A DNA stretch of 5,233 nucleotides from positions 1 to 5,233 of the forward strand of contig CAYGWP010000031.1 of the NCBI GenBank assembly GCA_964353455.1, in the 5' to 3' direction. Every line of letters starts with the position of its first letter. Within the stretch, counting starts at the first letter, position 1. The DNA is from CAYGWP01 sp964353455. GTDB lineage: Bacteria; Planctomycetota; Phycisphaerae; FEN-1346. The notes under the pieces were generated by a model, which saw nothing but the letters and a program-made list of their open reading frames with translations, did no database searches and was not told where the DNA came from. Of this stretch, positions 1-5,233 are shown piece by piece. Position numbers and translations under genes: made by a program.

Positions 1-1417
1 GCTGCTGCCTGAACGGCACGGGGGTGCGGACCTCGGGCGAGCCGTTCTCGGCGGCAATCTGGTACACGAAGTTCAGCGACTCGATGCCGAAGTCGTCGCC
101 GGCCTCGCCTACGACCGTGATCTGACCGAGGGGGTGCGTCGTGATATCGGCGTTAGGCCACTTGACCTCGATCTTGGGCGGCTGGTCCTTAAGCGCCCGG
201 ACGAACGACGGCACGGTGGTGGCAACTTCCTGGCCGTCGATGTCGCGGACTGAAAGAAGGTACGACGCATCGGTCTTGACCTCGAAGGATGCCGCGGCCG
301 CGGTGTTCGGGGTATCGACCCGGAGTTCCTGCGGCCGGCCATCCTGCCACTTCAGGGCCCCGCCGACCAGCGCGTTGTTCGCCTGCACGCGGACCGTCAC
401 GGTTGAGCCGACGGGGGCCGAGACATCGCCCGCGAGGCCGGCCTCGATGCGGTCCGGCAGCGAGAGGTACGCGGGGTACCGCGTCGTGACCTGGACGGCC
501 TCGAGGGCCAGCGGGTTATAGACGCTGATGCGGCATGCCTCGGAGACGTAGGCGCCGGTGGCGACGCAGAATTGCATGTCCTCATTGACATCTTTGAGTG
601 CGCCGGCGAAGGTATTGAGTTTTTCGATCTCCCTCATCGCCAGTTCGCGCCACTCGGCCTTCGCGCCCTCGGCCACGGGGCGGAACCGGAGGACGATTGG
701 ATGGTCGGACGGGCGCGAGAGGGTGGCTTCGAGGGCGAACTCCGACCCGCGCGGCAGGCGCAAATCGCGCCGAGACAGGGTGAACGTGATCGGCAGTTTC
801 ATCGCCTCTGCGAACGGCCGGCCGGAGGGGCCGCCCTCGAGCGACGCAAAGTCTTCGGCCGTCGCGCGCCACGGCGTCAGGACGCGGAAGGCATGATGGC
901 CGACGCTCTCCGGAAACAGGGCGCACGTGCCCAGGTACGCCGCCAGCAGCGCCAGGGCCACCCAGCCGTACTTGCGGAGCCGCGCGAGGTGCACAAGTCG
1001 CGGCAGGTTCAGTTGCGAGGCCCGCGCTGCGGCGTCATCGACGGCCGCAGCCACCATGGCGCTCTGTTCCGGCGTGTCGCCGCCCTTGCGTGCATACTCT
1101 GCGGCCGTCATCAGGGCGCCCTGGAAGTCCTCCCGGTGCTCCTCCACGTAAAGGGCCACCTGCTCATCGGGGATCTTCCGAACCAGCGGCGCGACGACGT
1201 GCCTGACAAGCAGAATGACGATAGCCAGCACGGCCACGGCAAAGATGACGAGACGGAACGTCGGCGCGGGCTGATACAGCCAGTCGATCAGCACGAAGAG
1301 CGTGAAGACGGCGAGCGATTCAAGGCAGACTATGGCCAGGCCGGCCAGCGCCGCCTTGCGTTTCCATGCCCGGCGCACCGACGCCAGGTGAGCCGCAAGC
1401 CTCTTGTAGTCGCTCAT
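1..1417 (-). CDS. DUF4175-like membrane protein, N-terminal 472 residues (3' end outside window)
   Basis: An uninterrupted reading frame runs from the ATG at 1417-1415 (MSDYKRLAAHL) off the left edge, giving 472 codons with no stop. The start has an AAGGGG Shine-Dalgarno site 6 nt upstream. Hydrophobic segments lie at about residues 22-48, 54-78 and 149-168. The first two form an N-terminal hairpin, and the charged stretch between the second and third (about 80-148) would be cytoplasmic. After the third segment come beta-rich, Ig-like stretches at about 205-300, 305-405 and 411 onward. They include the family-style phrases TTRYPAYLSLPDRIEAG (311-327) and GEAGDDFGIESLNFVYQ (437-453). This layout fits the DUF4175-like proteins of planctomycete-type MoxR operons, whose C-termini are usually long, Gln-rich and coiled-coil; that part is not in the window. 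Biochemical function is unknown. I infer an extracytoplasmic structural or binding partner of the VWA proteins upstream. The family call is from memory of its style, so moderately sure; the ORF itself is very safe. Confidence 0.8.
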   Translation of the reverse strand, partial: MSDYKRLAAHLASVRRAWKRKAALAGLAIVCLESLAVFTLFVLIDWLYQPAPTFRLVIFAVAVLAIVILLVRHVVAPLVRKIPDEQVALYVEEHREDFQGALMTAAEYARKGGDTPEQSAMVAAAVDDAAARASQLNLPRLVHLARLRKYGWVALALLAAYLGTCALFPESVGHHAFRVLTPWRATAEDFASLEGGPSGRPFAEAMKLPITFTLSRRDLRLPRGSEFALEATLSRPSDHPIVLRFRPVAEGAKAEWRELAMREIEKLNTFAGALKDVNEDMQFCVATGAYVSEACRISVYNPLALEAVQVTTRYPAYLSLPDRIEAGLAGDVSAPVGSTVTVRVQANNALVGGALKWQDGRPQELRVDTPNTAAAASFEVKTDASYLLSVRDIDGQEVATTVPSFVRALKDQPPKIEVKWPNADITTHPLGQITVVGEAGDDFGIESLNFVYQIAAENGSPEVRTPVPFRQQ

Positions 1418-1423
1418 AGCCGG

Positions 1424-1429
1424 CCCCTT
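1424..1429 (-). promoter_or_regulatory. Ribosome binding site of the DUF4175-like gene
   Basis: On the minus strand AAGGGG lies 6 nt before the ATG at 1417. It overlaps one copy of the CTAAGG direct repeat (1426-1431) that flanks the palindromic element. It is the only good purine-rich match before this start and supports the start choice. Confidence 0.6.
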
Positions 1430-1431
1430 AG
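1426..1431. repeat. 6-bp direct repeat CCTTAG, left copy (putative target-site duplication)
   Basis: CCTTAG occurs here and again at 1537-1542, exactly bordering the 105-bp inverted-repeat element. On the minus strand this copy reads CTAAGG and contributes to the ribosome binding site of the DUF4175-like gene. The position is what a target-site duplication would give, but six bases alone could match by chance. Confidence 0.55.
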
Positions 1432-1433
1432 AG

Positions 1434-1446
1434 ACTATCTCAGAAC
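1434..1446 (+). repeat. Left terminal inverted repeat of the palindromic element
   Basis: ACTATCTCAGAAC matches the reverse complement of 1523-1535 (ACTGTCTCAGAAC) except at one base. Together the two form the outermost stem of the element. Confidence 0.75.
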
Positions 1447-1454
1447 GGCTGTTA

Positions 1455-1481
1455 TGTGGCACAGCCGCCCTCGGCTGTGCA
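1455..1481 (+). repeat. 27-bp internal repeat, left copy, with 8-bp hairpin
   Basis: It begins TGTGG and holds the perfect stem CACAGCCG (1460-1467) / CGGCTGTG (1472-1479) around the loop CCCT. It is an inverted copy of 1496-1522, identical at 23 of 27 positions. The four differences form two base pairs in the stem, so folding is preserved. A further CGGCTGT at 1446-1452 could pair with ACAGCCG at 1461-1467 instead, giving a competing 7-bp stem. Confidence 0.8.
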
Positions 1482-1495
1482 GATTCCCGGCAATT

Positions 1496-1522
1496 TGCAC
1501 GCCCGAGGGCGGGCGTGCCACA
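1496..1522 (-). repeat. 27-bp internal repeat, right (inverted) copy, with 8-bp hairpin
   Basis: Read on the minus strand it begins TGTGG like the left copy. Its stem is GCACGCCC (1498-1505) / GGGCGTGC (1512-1519) around a six-base loop that includes GAGGG. It ends directly against the right terminal inverted repeat at 1523. No T-run follows the hairpin on either strand, so it does not look like a classical intrinsic terminator. Confidence 0.8.
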
Positions 1523-1535
1523 GTTCTGAGACAGT
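1523..1535 (-). repeat. Right terminal inverted repeat of the palindromic element
   Basis: GTTCTGAGACAGT is the inverted partner of 1434-1446 with one mismatch. It lies just 3' of the BatA-like gene's stop codon in the direction of transcription. Confidence 0.75.
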
Positions 1536-1536
1536 T

Positions 1537-1542
1537 CCTTAG
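1537..1542. repeat. 6-bp direct repeat CCTTAG, right copy, containing a stop codon
   Basis: This is the second copy of CCTTAG. The TTA at 1539-1541 is the TAA stop of the BatA-like gene on the minus strand. The duplicated bases therefore hold the upstream gene's stop codon here and part of the downstream gene's ribosome binding site in the other copy. Confidence 0.55.
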
Positions 1543-3656
1543 TGCCTCAACGTCTTATTCGCGACAAACAGTTCGGAGATAACGAGGATGCTCACGGCAA
1601 GCACGACGTACCACCAGAAGCCCTGGTCGTCGCGCGCGTTGGGGCCGCCGGCGGCCTCGGCGGCCTCACGGGCCTCGGCGATGGCGCCTTCGGCCTCCTG
1701 GACGGCCGCAACGACTTCCTCGGGCGGAATGACCGCCGGGTCCGACTCGGCCGGGTCAAGGTTGGCGGCAAACTGGAACGTCTCTCCGCCATCGGTCGCG
1801 GCCACAACATAGAAGCCCGGCATCGCGGCCACAAGGCTGGCCCCGTCGCAGACCTCACCTTTCGGGTCGGTCACGCGGGCGCCCTCCGCCACGGGGAGCG
1901 GATCGCCGACCTGGTAGCCTGTTTTCTTCTCCGTGCGGACGGCGAGGTACCGGACCGTCTGGTGCATGAACGGAAGGAAGACGGCCCGCAGGGGGAAGTT
2001 GTTCCACCTGAGGTCCATCGGCCCGGCGAAGAGCATGGAGACGCCGGCGTCGATATCTCGCTGGAGGACCGCCGGATGCCCATCGTCGAAGCGGGCCAGA
2101 ACCCGCGCCAGTTGCGAGTCGGTCACTTCCCAGTACTTCTTGAACCGCGGAAGCGCGAGGTCGCCATAGTGCGGATGTTGGAAGACCTCGAAGATCGGAT
2201 GCTCGAAATCGACCTGCGCCAGGGCCGCCCCCGGGACCTCGCCCGCCCTTGCCGCCGGCAGCGCGATGCCCTTCAGTTTGCACGGCGCGATCGCGCTAAA
2301 GGCCCGGTTGAAGTCATCGGCCTGCACCTGCTGGCCCGGCAGGAAAAAGATGCCGATGCCGGGGCTCTTCAGGCGGCTTGCCAGAACCTGGACCAGCGAC
2401 GGCGAAAGGTCGCGGACATCCGAGAGGATCACGACGAGGGCATCCTTGAGGTCGTCGGCGGCGGCCTGGGCGGCGGCGCTGCGGCGGACGATGAACGGGG
2501 AGTCCGGCGTCGGGGCGAGCGCCCGCTCGATGAAGAATGCCGGCTCGGGCGCCTGGCCGCCGACCGTGCCGTCGCCGGCCATGAGGATGACCGGCCCCGC
2601 CGGGCGGCCGGTCACCAGCGCCACCTTAATGCGCGGAATCACGCGGGCGTTGAAGTAATAGACGTTGTTCTCGGGCGCGGCATCCGTCCCCGCGACCGCG
2701 ACCGTGCCGGGGTTGTTGCCGGGCGTCGTGAAGACGTGGCGGAACCTCACGGGCACGCTCTCACCGGCGCGGATGTACACTTTCTGCGAATCGACTTTGC
2801 GTCCGCCGACCGTAAGGGCGACTTCAACGTCGCGGCGCTCCTCGGTCGAGTAGTTAGCAACGCGGACGGCCACCGTGCGCGGGATGCCGTCGAGCGTGGT
2901 GGAGGCCGGGTAGTCGGCCTCGACGATGGCGAGGTCGGGCGGAGGAACCGCCGAGGCCACCGACTTGGGGACCAGGCGTGTATCTGCCGCCAGTTTCCAG
3001 TCGCCCCTGAAGTTCCGCCAGCCGATGCGCTGGAAGTCGGAGATGAGGACGATTTCCTTCCGGCGGGCAGGGTAACTGCGGAGGTCGTTATCGGCCTTGC
3101 GTATCGCCGCGACAATATCCGTGCCGCCATCGCCTGGGGCAATCGCGCGGACCTTGTCGCGGACCGCCGACACGCCCATCGACGCGCCCTCCGTATTGGC
3201 GGGCGAGGCCGGCGGCAAGGGAACCTCCACGCGTGCAGCCCGGTCGAACGCGATGAGCGCTGCCGCATCCGTGCCGTCCGAGAGGCCGCTGATCGCCTCC
3301 CCGGCCGCCGCGCGCATCGCATCCGCGAGGCCCGGGCGGTTCATCGACGCCGAGGTGTCCACAAGGATGACCCGGGCGGTCGAAACCGCCGCGCCGCCGA
3401 CTTCATCGGCGGCCGTGGCGCGGAGGATCGGCCGGGCAAAAGCCACCGCCAGGAGTCCGCACGCCGCAGCCCGCATCGCAAGGAGGATCATCTCGCGGAA
3501 CCGCTTGCGGCGGAGGACCTTGCGCGAGACCTTCTGAAAGAACCGCAGCGTCGAGAAGGCGACCCTGCGGACGCGGTCGCGCGTCAGAAGGTGAATCACG
3601 ATCGGCACGGCGATCGCCGCCAGCCCGATCAGAGAATATGGGTTCAGGAACGACAT
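1539..3656 (-). CDS. BatA-like membrane-anchored VWA protein with degenerate GATase-like domain
   Basis: This 705-residue protein starts MSFLNPYSLIGLAAIAVPI, the typical opening of the aerotolerance-regulator (BatA) N-terminal domain. Membrane segments are predicted at about 6-24 and 56-77. A VWA domain follows at about 95-235 with a complete MIDAS site: D100, S102 and S104 in DTSASM, T179 in GGTD, D207 in SDFQ. Residues about 241-340 look like a CARDB/Ig-like beta domain. Residues about 343-570 resemble a class I glutamine-amidotransferase-like fold (start IKVALVTGRPAG, strand GIGIFFLPG at 433-441, end FLPFMHQTVRYLAVR) with no obvious catalytic Cys, so probably non-enzymatic. An Ala/Glu-rich helix at 640-670 precedes a last membrane segment at about 681-697 and a short tail KTLRH. 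By BatA precedent the VWA region faces outside the cytoplasmic membrane. The ATG at 3656 overlaps the DUF58 stop by one base, and a modest AGGA lies 10 nt upstream. A longer in-frame start at 3758 lies inside the DUF58 gene and adds an uncharacteristic, highly charged leader, so I reject it. Precise role is unknown. Confidence 0.9.
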   Translation of the reverse strand: MSFLNPYSLIGLAAIAVPIVIHLLTRDRVRRVAFSTLRFFQKVSRKVLRRKRFREMILLAMRAAACGLLAVAFARPILRATAADEVGGAAVSTARVILVDTSASMNRPGLADAMRAAAGEAISGLSDGTDAAALIAFDRAARVEVPLPPASPANTEGASMGVSAVRDKVRAIAPGDGGTDIVAAIRKADNDLRSYPARRKEIVLISDFQRIGWRNFRGDWKLAADTRLVPKSVASAVPPPDLAIVEADYPASTTLDGIPRTVAVRVANYSTEERRDVEVALTVGGRKVDSQKVYIRAGESVPVRFRHVFTTPGNNPGTVAVAGTDAAPENNVYYFNARVIPRIKVALVTGRPAGPVILMAGDGTVGGQAPEPAFFIERALAPTPDSPFIVRRSAAAQAAADDLKDALVVILSDVRDLSPSLVQVLASRLKSPGIGIFFLPGQQVQADDFNRAFSAIAPCKLKGIALPAARAGEVPGAALAQVDFEHPIFEVFQHPHYGDLALPRFKKYWEVTDSQLARVLARFDDGHPAVLQRDIDAGVSMLFAGPMDLRWNNFPLRAVFLPFMHQTVRYLAVRTEKKTGYQVGDPLPVAEGARVTDPKGEVCDGASLVAAMPGFYVVAATDGGETFQFAANLDPAESDPAVIPPEEVVAAVQEAEGAIAEAREAAEAAGGPNARDDQGFWWYVVLAVSILVISELFVANKTLRH

Positions 3657-4561
3657 TATGTAGCCATCCTGCTTCTGCGGAACAGGTACTCGCTCAGTGC
3701 GATCTCGAGCGGCTTGGTCGTATCGAACAGGCGGTAATCGGCCTTCAGGTCGGCGCACCCCCGCTCGTATGCTCCGAGGAACTGATTCAACTGCTCCATG
3801 TAATACGGCCTCATGCCGTCGGGCGAGACCATGGTCTTCTCGCCAGTCTCGAGGTCCGTGAACTCGGTCATCGTGTCGAACGGGAACGCGAGTTCAGCGT
3901 TGTCCATCACGTGGAAGACGATCACCTCGTGGCCGCGGAAGCGGAAATGCTGGATGGCCGAGAGAACGGCCACTGGGTCATCGACGAGGTCCGAGATGAC
4001 AAGGATGAGGCCGCGGCGCTTGAGGCCCTCCGCGAGGTCGTGCATCGGCCCGGAGATGTTCGTCTCGCCGCCGGGCTCCAGCGTGTCGAGCGATGAGAGG
4101 ATGTGCTTCATGTGCGACTGCCGCGCCCGCGGCGGCAGGACGGTCCGGACCTTCGAGTCGAACGTCAGCAGGCCCACCGCATCGTGCTGCCGCATCATCA
4201 GGTACGCCAGGCACGCCGCCATGTACGAGCCGTACTGGAGTTTGGTGAGCGCCTTCTCGTCAGCGGCGGACTTATAGCCCATCGAGCCGGAGGCGTCGAG
4301 GAGGATGTAGCAGGCCAGGTTCGTCTCCTCCTCGAACTGCTTGACGTAGTAGCGGTCGGTCTTGCCGAAGACCTTCCAGTCGATGTGCTTGATCTCGTCG
4401 CCGGGCGAGTACTGGCGGTACTCGGCGAACTCGACGGAGAATCCGCGGTACGGGCTGCGGTGCAGGCCCAGTATGAATCCTTCGACGATCACCTTCGCCA
4501 GGAGTTGCATGTTGTGAATCCTGGCGAGGACATCGAAATCGAGGTAACTTGATAGGGCCAT
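3656..4561 (-). CDS. DUF58 / VWA-domain protein, cytoplasmic partner of MoxR
   Basis: This complete 301-residue protein has no membrane segment or signal peptide. The DUF58 signature is clear: RGFSVEFAEYRQYSPGDEIK (39-58), then HIDWKVFGKTDRYYVKQFEEE (59-79 region). A VWA fold follows with MIDAS residues D89, S91 and S93 in LLDASGSM, T167 in GGETN and D191 in VISDLVDD. Length is usual for the short DUF58 proteins paired with MoxR ATPases. In that family the protein is encoded next to moxR and is taken to be a substrate or adaptor of the ATPase; here moxR is immediately upstream (59-nt gap). The ATG at 4561 is preceded directly by an in-frame TAA (4562-4564) and by GAGGTG at 4568-4573, which fixes the start well. 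The stop TAA shares one base with the next ATG (TAATG), implying translational coupling. The molecular substrate is not evident from sequence. Confidence 0.95.
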   Translation of the reverse strand: MALSSYLDFDVLARIHNMQLLAKVIVEGFILGLHRSPYRGFSVEFAEYRQYSPGDEIKHIDWKVFGKTDRYYVKQFEEETNLACYILLDASGSMGYKSAADEKALTKLQYGSYMAACLAYLMMRQHDAVGLLTFDSKVRTVLPPRARQSHMKHILSSLDTLEPGGETNISGPMHDLAEGLKRRGLILVISDLVDDPVAVLSAIQHFRFRGHEVIVFHVMDNAELAFPFDTMTEFTDLETGEKTMVSPDGMRPYYMEQLNQFLGAYERGCADLKADYRLFDTTKPLEIALSEYLFRRSRMAT

Positions 4562-4567
4562 TTATTG

Positions 4568-4573
4568 CACCTC
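4568..4573 (-). promoter_or_regulatory. Ribosome binding site of the DUF58 gene
   Basis: On the minus strand GAGGTG ends 6 nt before the ATG at 4561. An in-frame TAA stands directly before that ATG, so this site decides the start. Confidence 0.7.
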
Positions 4574-4576
4574 GGC

Positions 4577-4600
4577 GCGGCGGGTCGGGAGACCTGCCGC
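4577..4600 (-). promoter_or_regulatory. Intercistronic hairpin between moxR and the DUF58 gene
   Basis: On the minus strand GCGGC-A-GGTC, loop TCCC, GACC-C-GCCGC forms a 5-bp plus 4-bp stem broken by one A-C mismatch. It ends 3 nt before the GAGGTG ribosome binding site. No T-run follows, so an intrinsic terminator is unlikely; it may stabilise or process the mRNA or tune translation of the DUF58 gene. In GC-rich DNA such a stem may also arise by chance. Confidence 0.35.
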
Positions 4601-4620
4601 ACAATGTTCGCGTTACTCGG

Positions 4621-5233
4621 TTACAGGCCCGATTTCGGCGGCAGCACGGTTTCGATCAAGCGCCTCACGATCTGCTCGGAATCGATTCCCTCAGACTCCG
4701 CGCGGAAGTTCGTGACGATCCGGTGCCTGAGGACCGGCAGCGCCACCGACTGCACGTCCTGGACCGAGACGCACGGACGCCCGGCAAGCACCGCCCGGGC
4801 CTTCGCGCCCAAAATCATGTAGTGCGACCCGCGGATCGAAGCCCCCCACGACACGTAATCCTTGATGAACTGCGGCGCCCCCGGCTCCGACGGCCGGCTC
4901 CTGGAGGCCAGGGCCACCGCATAGCGGATGATCGGCTCGGCCACCGGCGTCTGACGCACGATCTGCTGGTACGCCAGCAGTTCGTGGCCGTCCATGCAGA
5001 CCGAGATGTCCTCGACCTTCGACCCGGTCGTCGCGATCACGACCGCCAGTTCCTGGTCCTTCGGCAGGTAGTCGATGATGAGGCTGAACATAAACCGGTC
5101 CTGCTGGATCTCGGGCAGCGGGTACGTGCCTTCGTGCTCGATCGGATTCTGCGTGGCGAGGACGAAGAAGGGCGCCGGCAGGGGGTAGGTCGTGTCGCCG
5201 ACCGTCACGTGGCGCTCCTGCATCGCCTCGAGG
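4621..5233 (-). CDS. moxR: MoxR-family AAA+ ATPase, C-terminal 203 residues (5' end outside window)
   Basis: The reading frame enters at the right edge and ends with TAA at 4623-4621. Numbering visible residues from the edge, LEAMQERHVTVGD (1-13) is the MoxR segment just after Walker B, followed by sensor 1 in FFVLATQNPIEHEGTYPLPE (22-41, N29) and the arginine-finger region EIQQDRFMF (R46). The lid domain carries the sensor 2 region SWGASIRGSHYMILGAKARA (128-147, R134), in a form close to that of planctomycete and Bacteroidetes MoxR proteins. Full-length members have about 320-340 residues, so roughly 120-130, including Walker A and B, lie outside the window. An ATG at 5223 (the M of LEAMQE) is internal, not the start. 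MoxR ATPases are cytoplasmic oligomers thought to remodel or mature partner proteins with VWA domains, in keeping with the two VWA genes downstream. It is the first gene of the operon inside this window. Confidence 0.95.
   Translation of the reverse strand, partial: LEAMQERHVTVGDTTYPLPAPFFVLATQNPIEHEGTYPLPEIQQDRFMFSLIIDYLPKDQELAVVIATTGSKVEDISVCMDGHELLAYQQIVRQTPVAEPIIRYAVALASRSRPSEPGAPQFIKDYVSWGASIRGSHYMILGAKARAVLAGRPCVSVQDVQSVALPVLRHRIVTNFRAESEGIDSEQIVRRLIETVLPPKSGL

Larger units (their letters stand above)
1432..1536. mobile_element. MITE-like or REP-like palindromic element, 105 bp, no coding capacity
   Basis: The ends are inverted repeats: ACTATCTCAGAAC at 1434-1446 pairs with GTTCTGAGACAGT at 1523-1535, matching at 12 of 13 positions. 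Inside are two 27-bp inverted copies (1455-1481 and 1496-1522), each able to fold into its own hairpin, separated by a 14-nt AT-richer spacer. The left side carries 8 extra bases (1447-1454) between the terminal repeat and the 27-mer; on the right the two abut. CCTTAG flanks the element on both sides. It sits in the only long intergenic gap of the operon, between the stop of the BatA-like gene and the start of the DUF4175-like gene. It encodes no protein, so any mobility would need a transposase elsewhere. Alternatives are a REP/BIME-type repeat or an intra-operon RNA processing or attenuation element. The inverted repeats are seen directly; the mobile origin is inferred. Confidence 0.6.

Noticed and set aside
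1455..1522. The paired 27-bp repeats as a small CRISPR array
   Set aside because: There are only two copies, in inverted orientation, with a 14-nt spacer and no cas genes. This does not match direct-repeat CRISPR architecture.
1434..1535. The palindromic region as an intrinsic transcription terminator
   Set aside because: Neither hairpin is followed by a run of T on either strand, and the downstream gene has a good ribosome binding site and no visible promoter of its own, so termination here would silence it.
572..1582. A 336-codon open frame on the plus strand
   Set aside because: It runs antisense to the DUF4175-like gene, crosses the palindromic element and ends inside the BatA-like gene. 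Its composition is Arg/Gly/His/Gln-rich with no motif, so it is a shadow.
1542..3737. A 731-codon open frame on the plus strand opposite the BatA-like gene
   Set aside because: It mirrors the real gene almost exactly. Its product is dominated by Arg, Gly, Asp and His with no recognisable domain, as expected for the antisense of high-GC coding DNA. The minus-strand frame shows clear BatA and VWA motifs.
3657..3758. A 34-residue N-terminal extension of the BatA-like protein (ATG at 3758)
   Set aside because: The extension lies wholly within the DUF58 coding region, is rich in Arg and Pro, and precedes a family-typical start (MSFLNP) that has the TAATG coupling arrangement.
5221..5223. The ATG at 5223 as the moxR start
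   Set aside because: The frame stays open to the window edge, and the codons before it read L-E-A, completing the conserved LEAMQE of MoxR proteins. The gene therefore continues outside the window.

Overview
The window is a run of four co-oriented genes, all on the minus strand and so read from right to left. It is GC-rich and coding almost throughout. In transcription order it holds: the C-terminal two thirds of a MoxR-family AAA+ ATPase (cut by the right edge); a soluble DUF58/von Willebrand factor A (VWA) protein; a 705-residue membrane-anchored protein with a BatA-type N-terminus, a VWA domain and a degenerate glutamine-amidotransferase-like fold; and the first 472 residues of a large membrane protein resembling the DUF4175 family (cut by the left edge). 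No RNA gene, CRISPR array or transposase gene was seen. No promoter or strong terminator is visible, so transcription probably starts beyond the right edge and continues past the left edge.

The combination MoxR - DUF58 - BatA/VWA - DUF4175-like protein, together with high GC, resembles operons known from Planctomycetota (for example Phycisphaerae-like lineages and their metagenomic relatives). The phylum is an inference from gene order and protein style, not from a marker gene. By family precedent, the MoxR ATPase works as a chaperone or remodelling ATPase on metal-binding VWA partners. The DUF58 protein is the cytoplasmic partner, the BatA-like protein displays a second VWA domain beside the membrane, and the DUF4175-like protein adds an extracytoplasmic beta-rich and probably coiled-coil module. 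Both VWA domains keep an apparently complete MIDAS metal site.

Region by region: 4621-5233 moxR fragment; 4562-4620 short spacer with a hairpin and a Shine-Dalgarno site; 3656-4561 DUF58 gene; a one-base TAATG overlap; 1539-3656 BatA-like gene; 1418-1538 a 121-nt spacer; 1-1417 DUF4175-like gene.

The most notable item is that 121-nt spacer. Nearly all of it is a 105-bp, transposase-less palindromic element with terminal inverted repeats, two internal hairpins that differ only by compensatory base changes, and a flanking 6-bp direct repeat CCTTAG. The direct repeat coincides with the stop codon of the upstream gene and the ribosome binding site of the downstream gene. Removing the element and one repeat copy restores a compact junction with 10 nt between stop and start.
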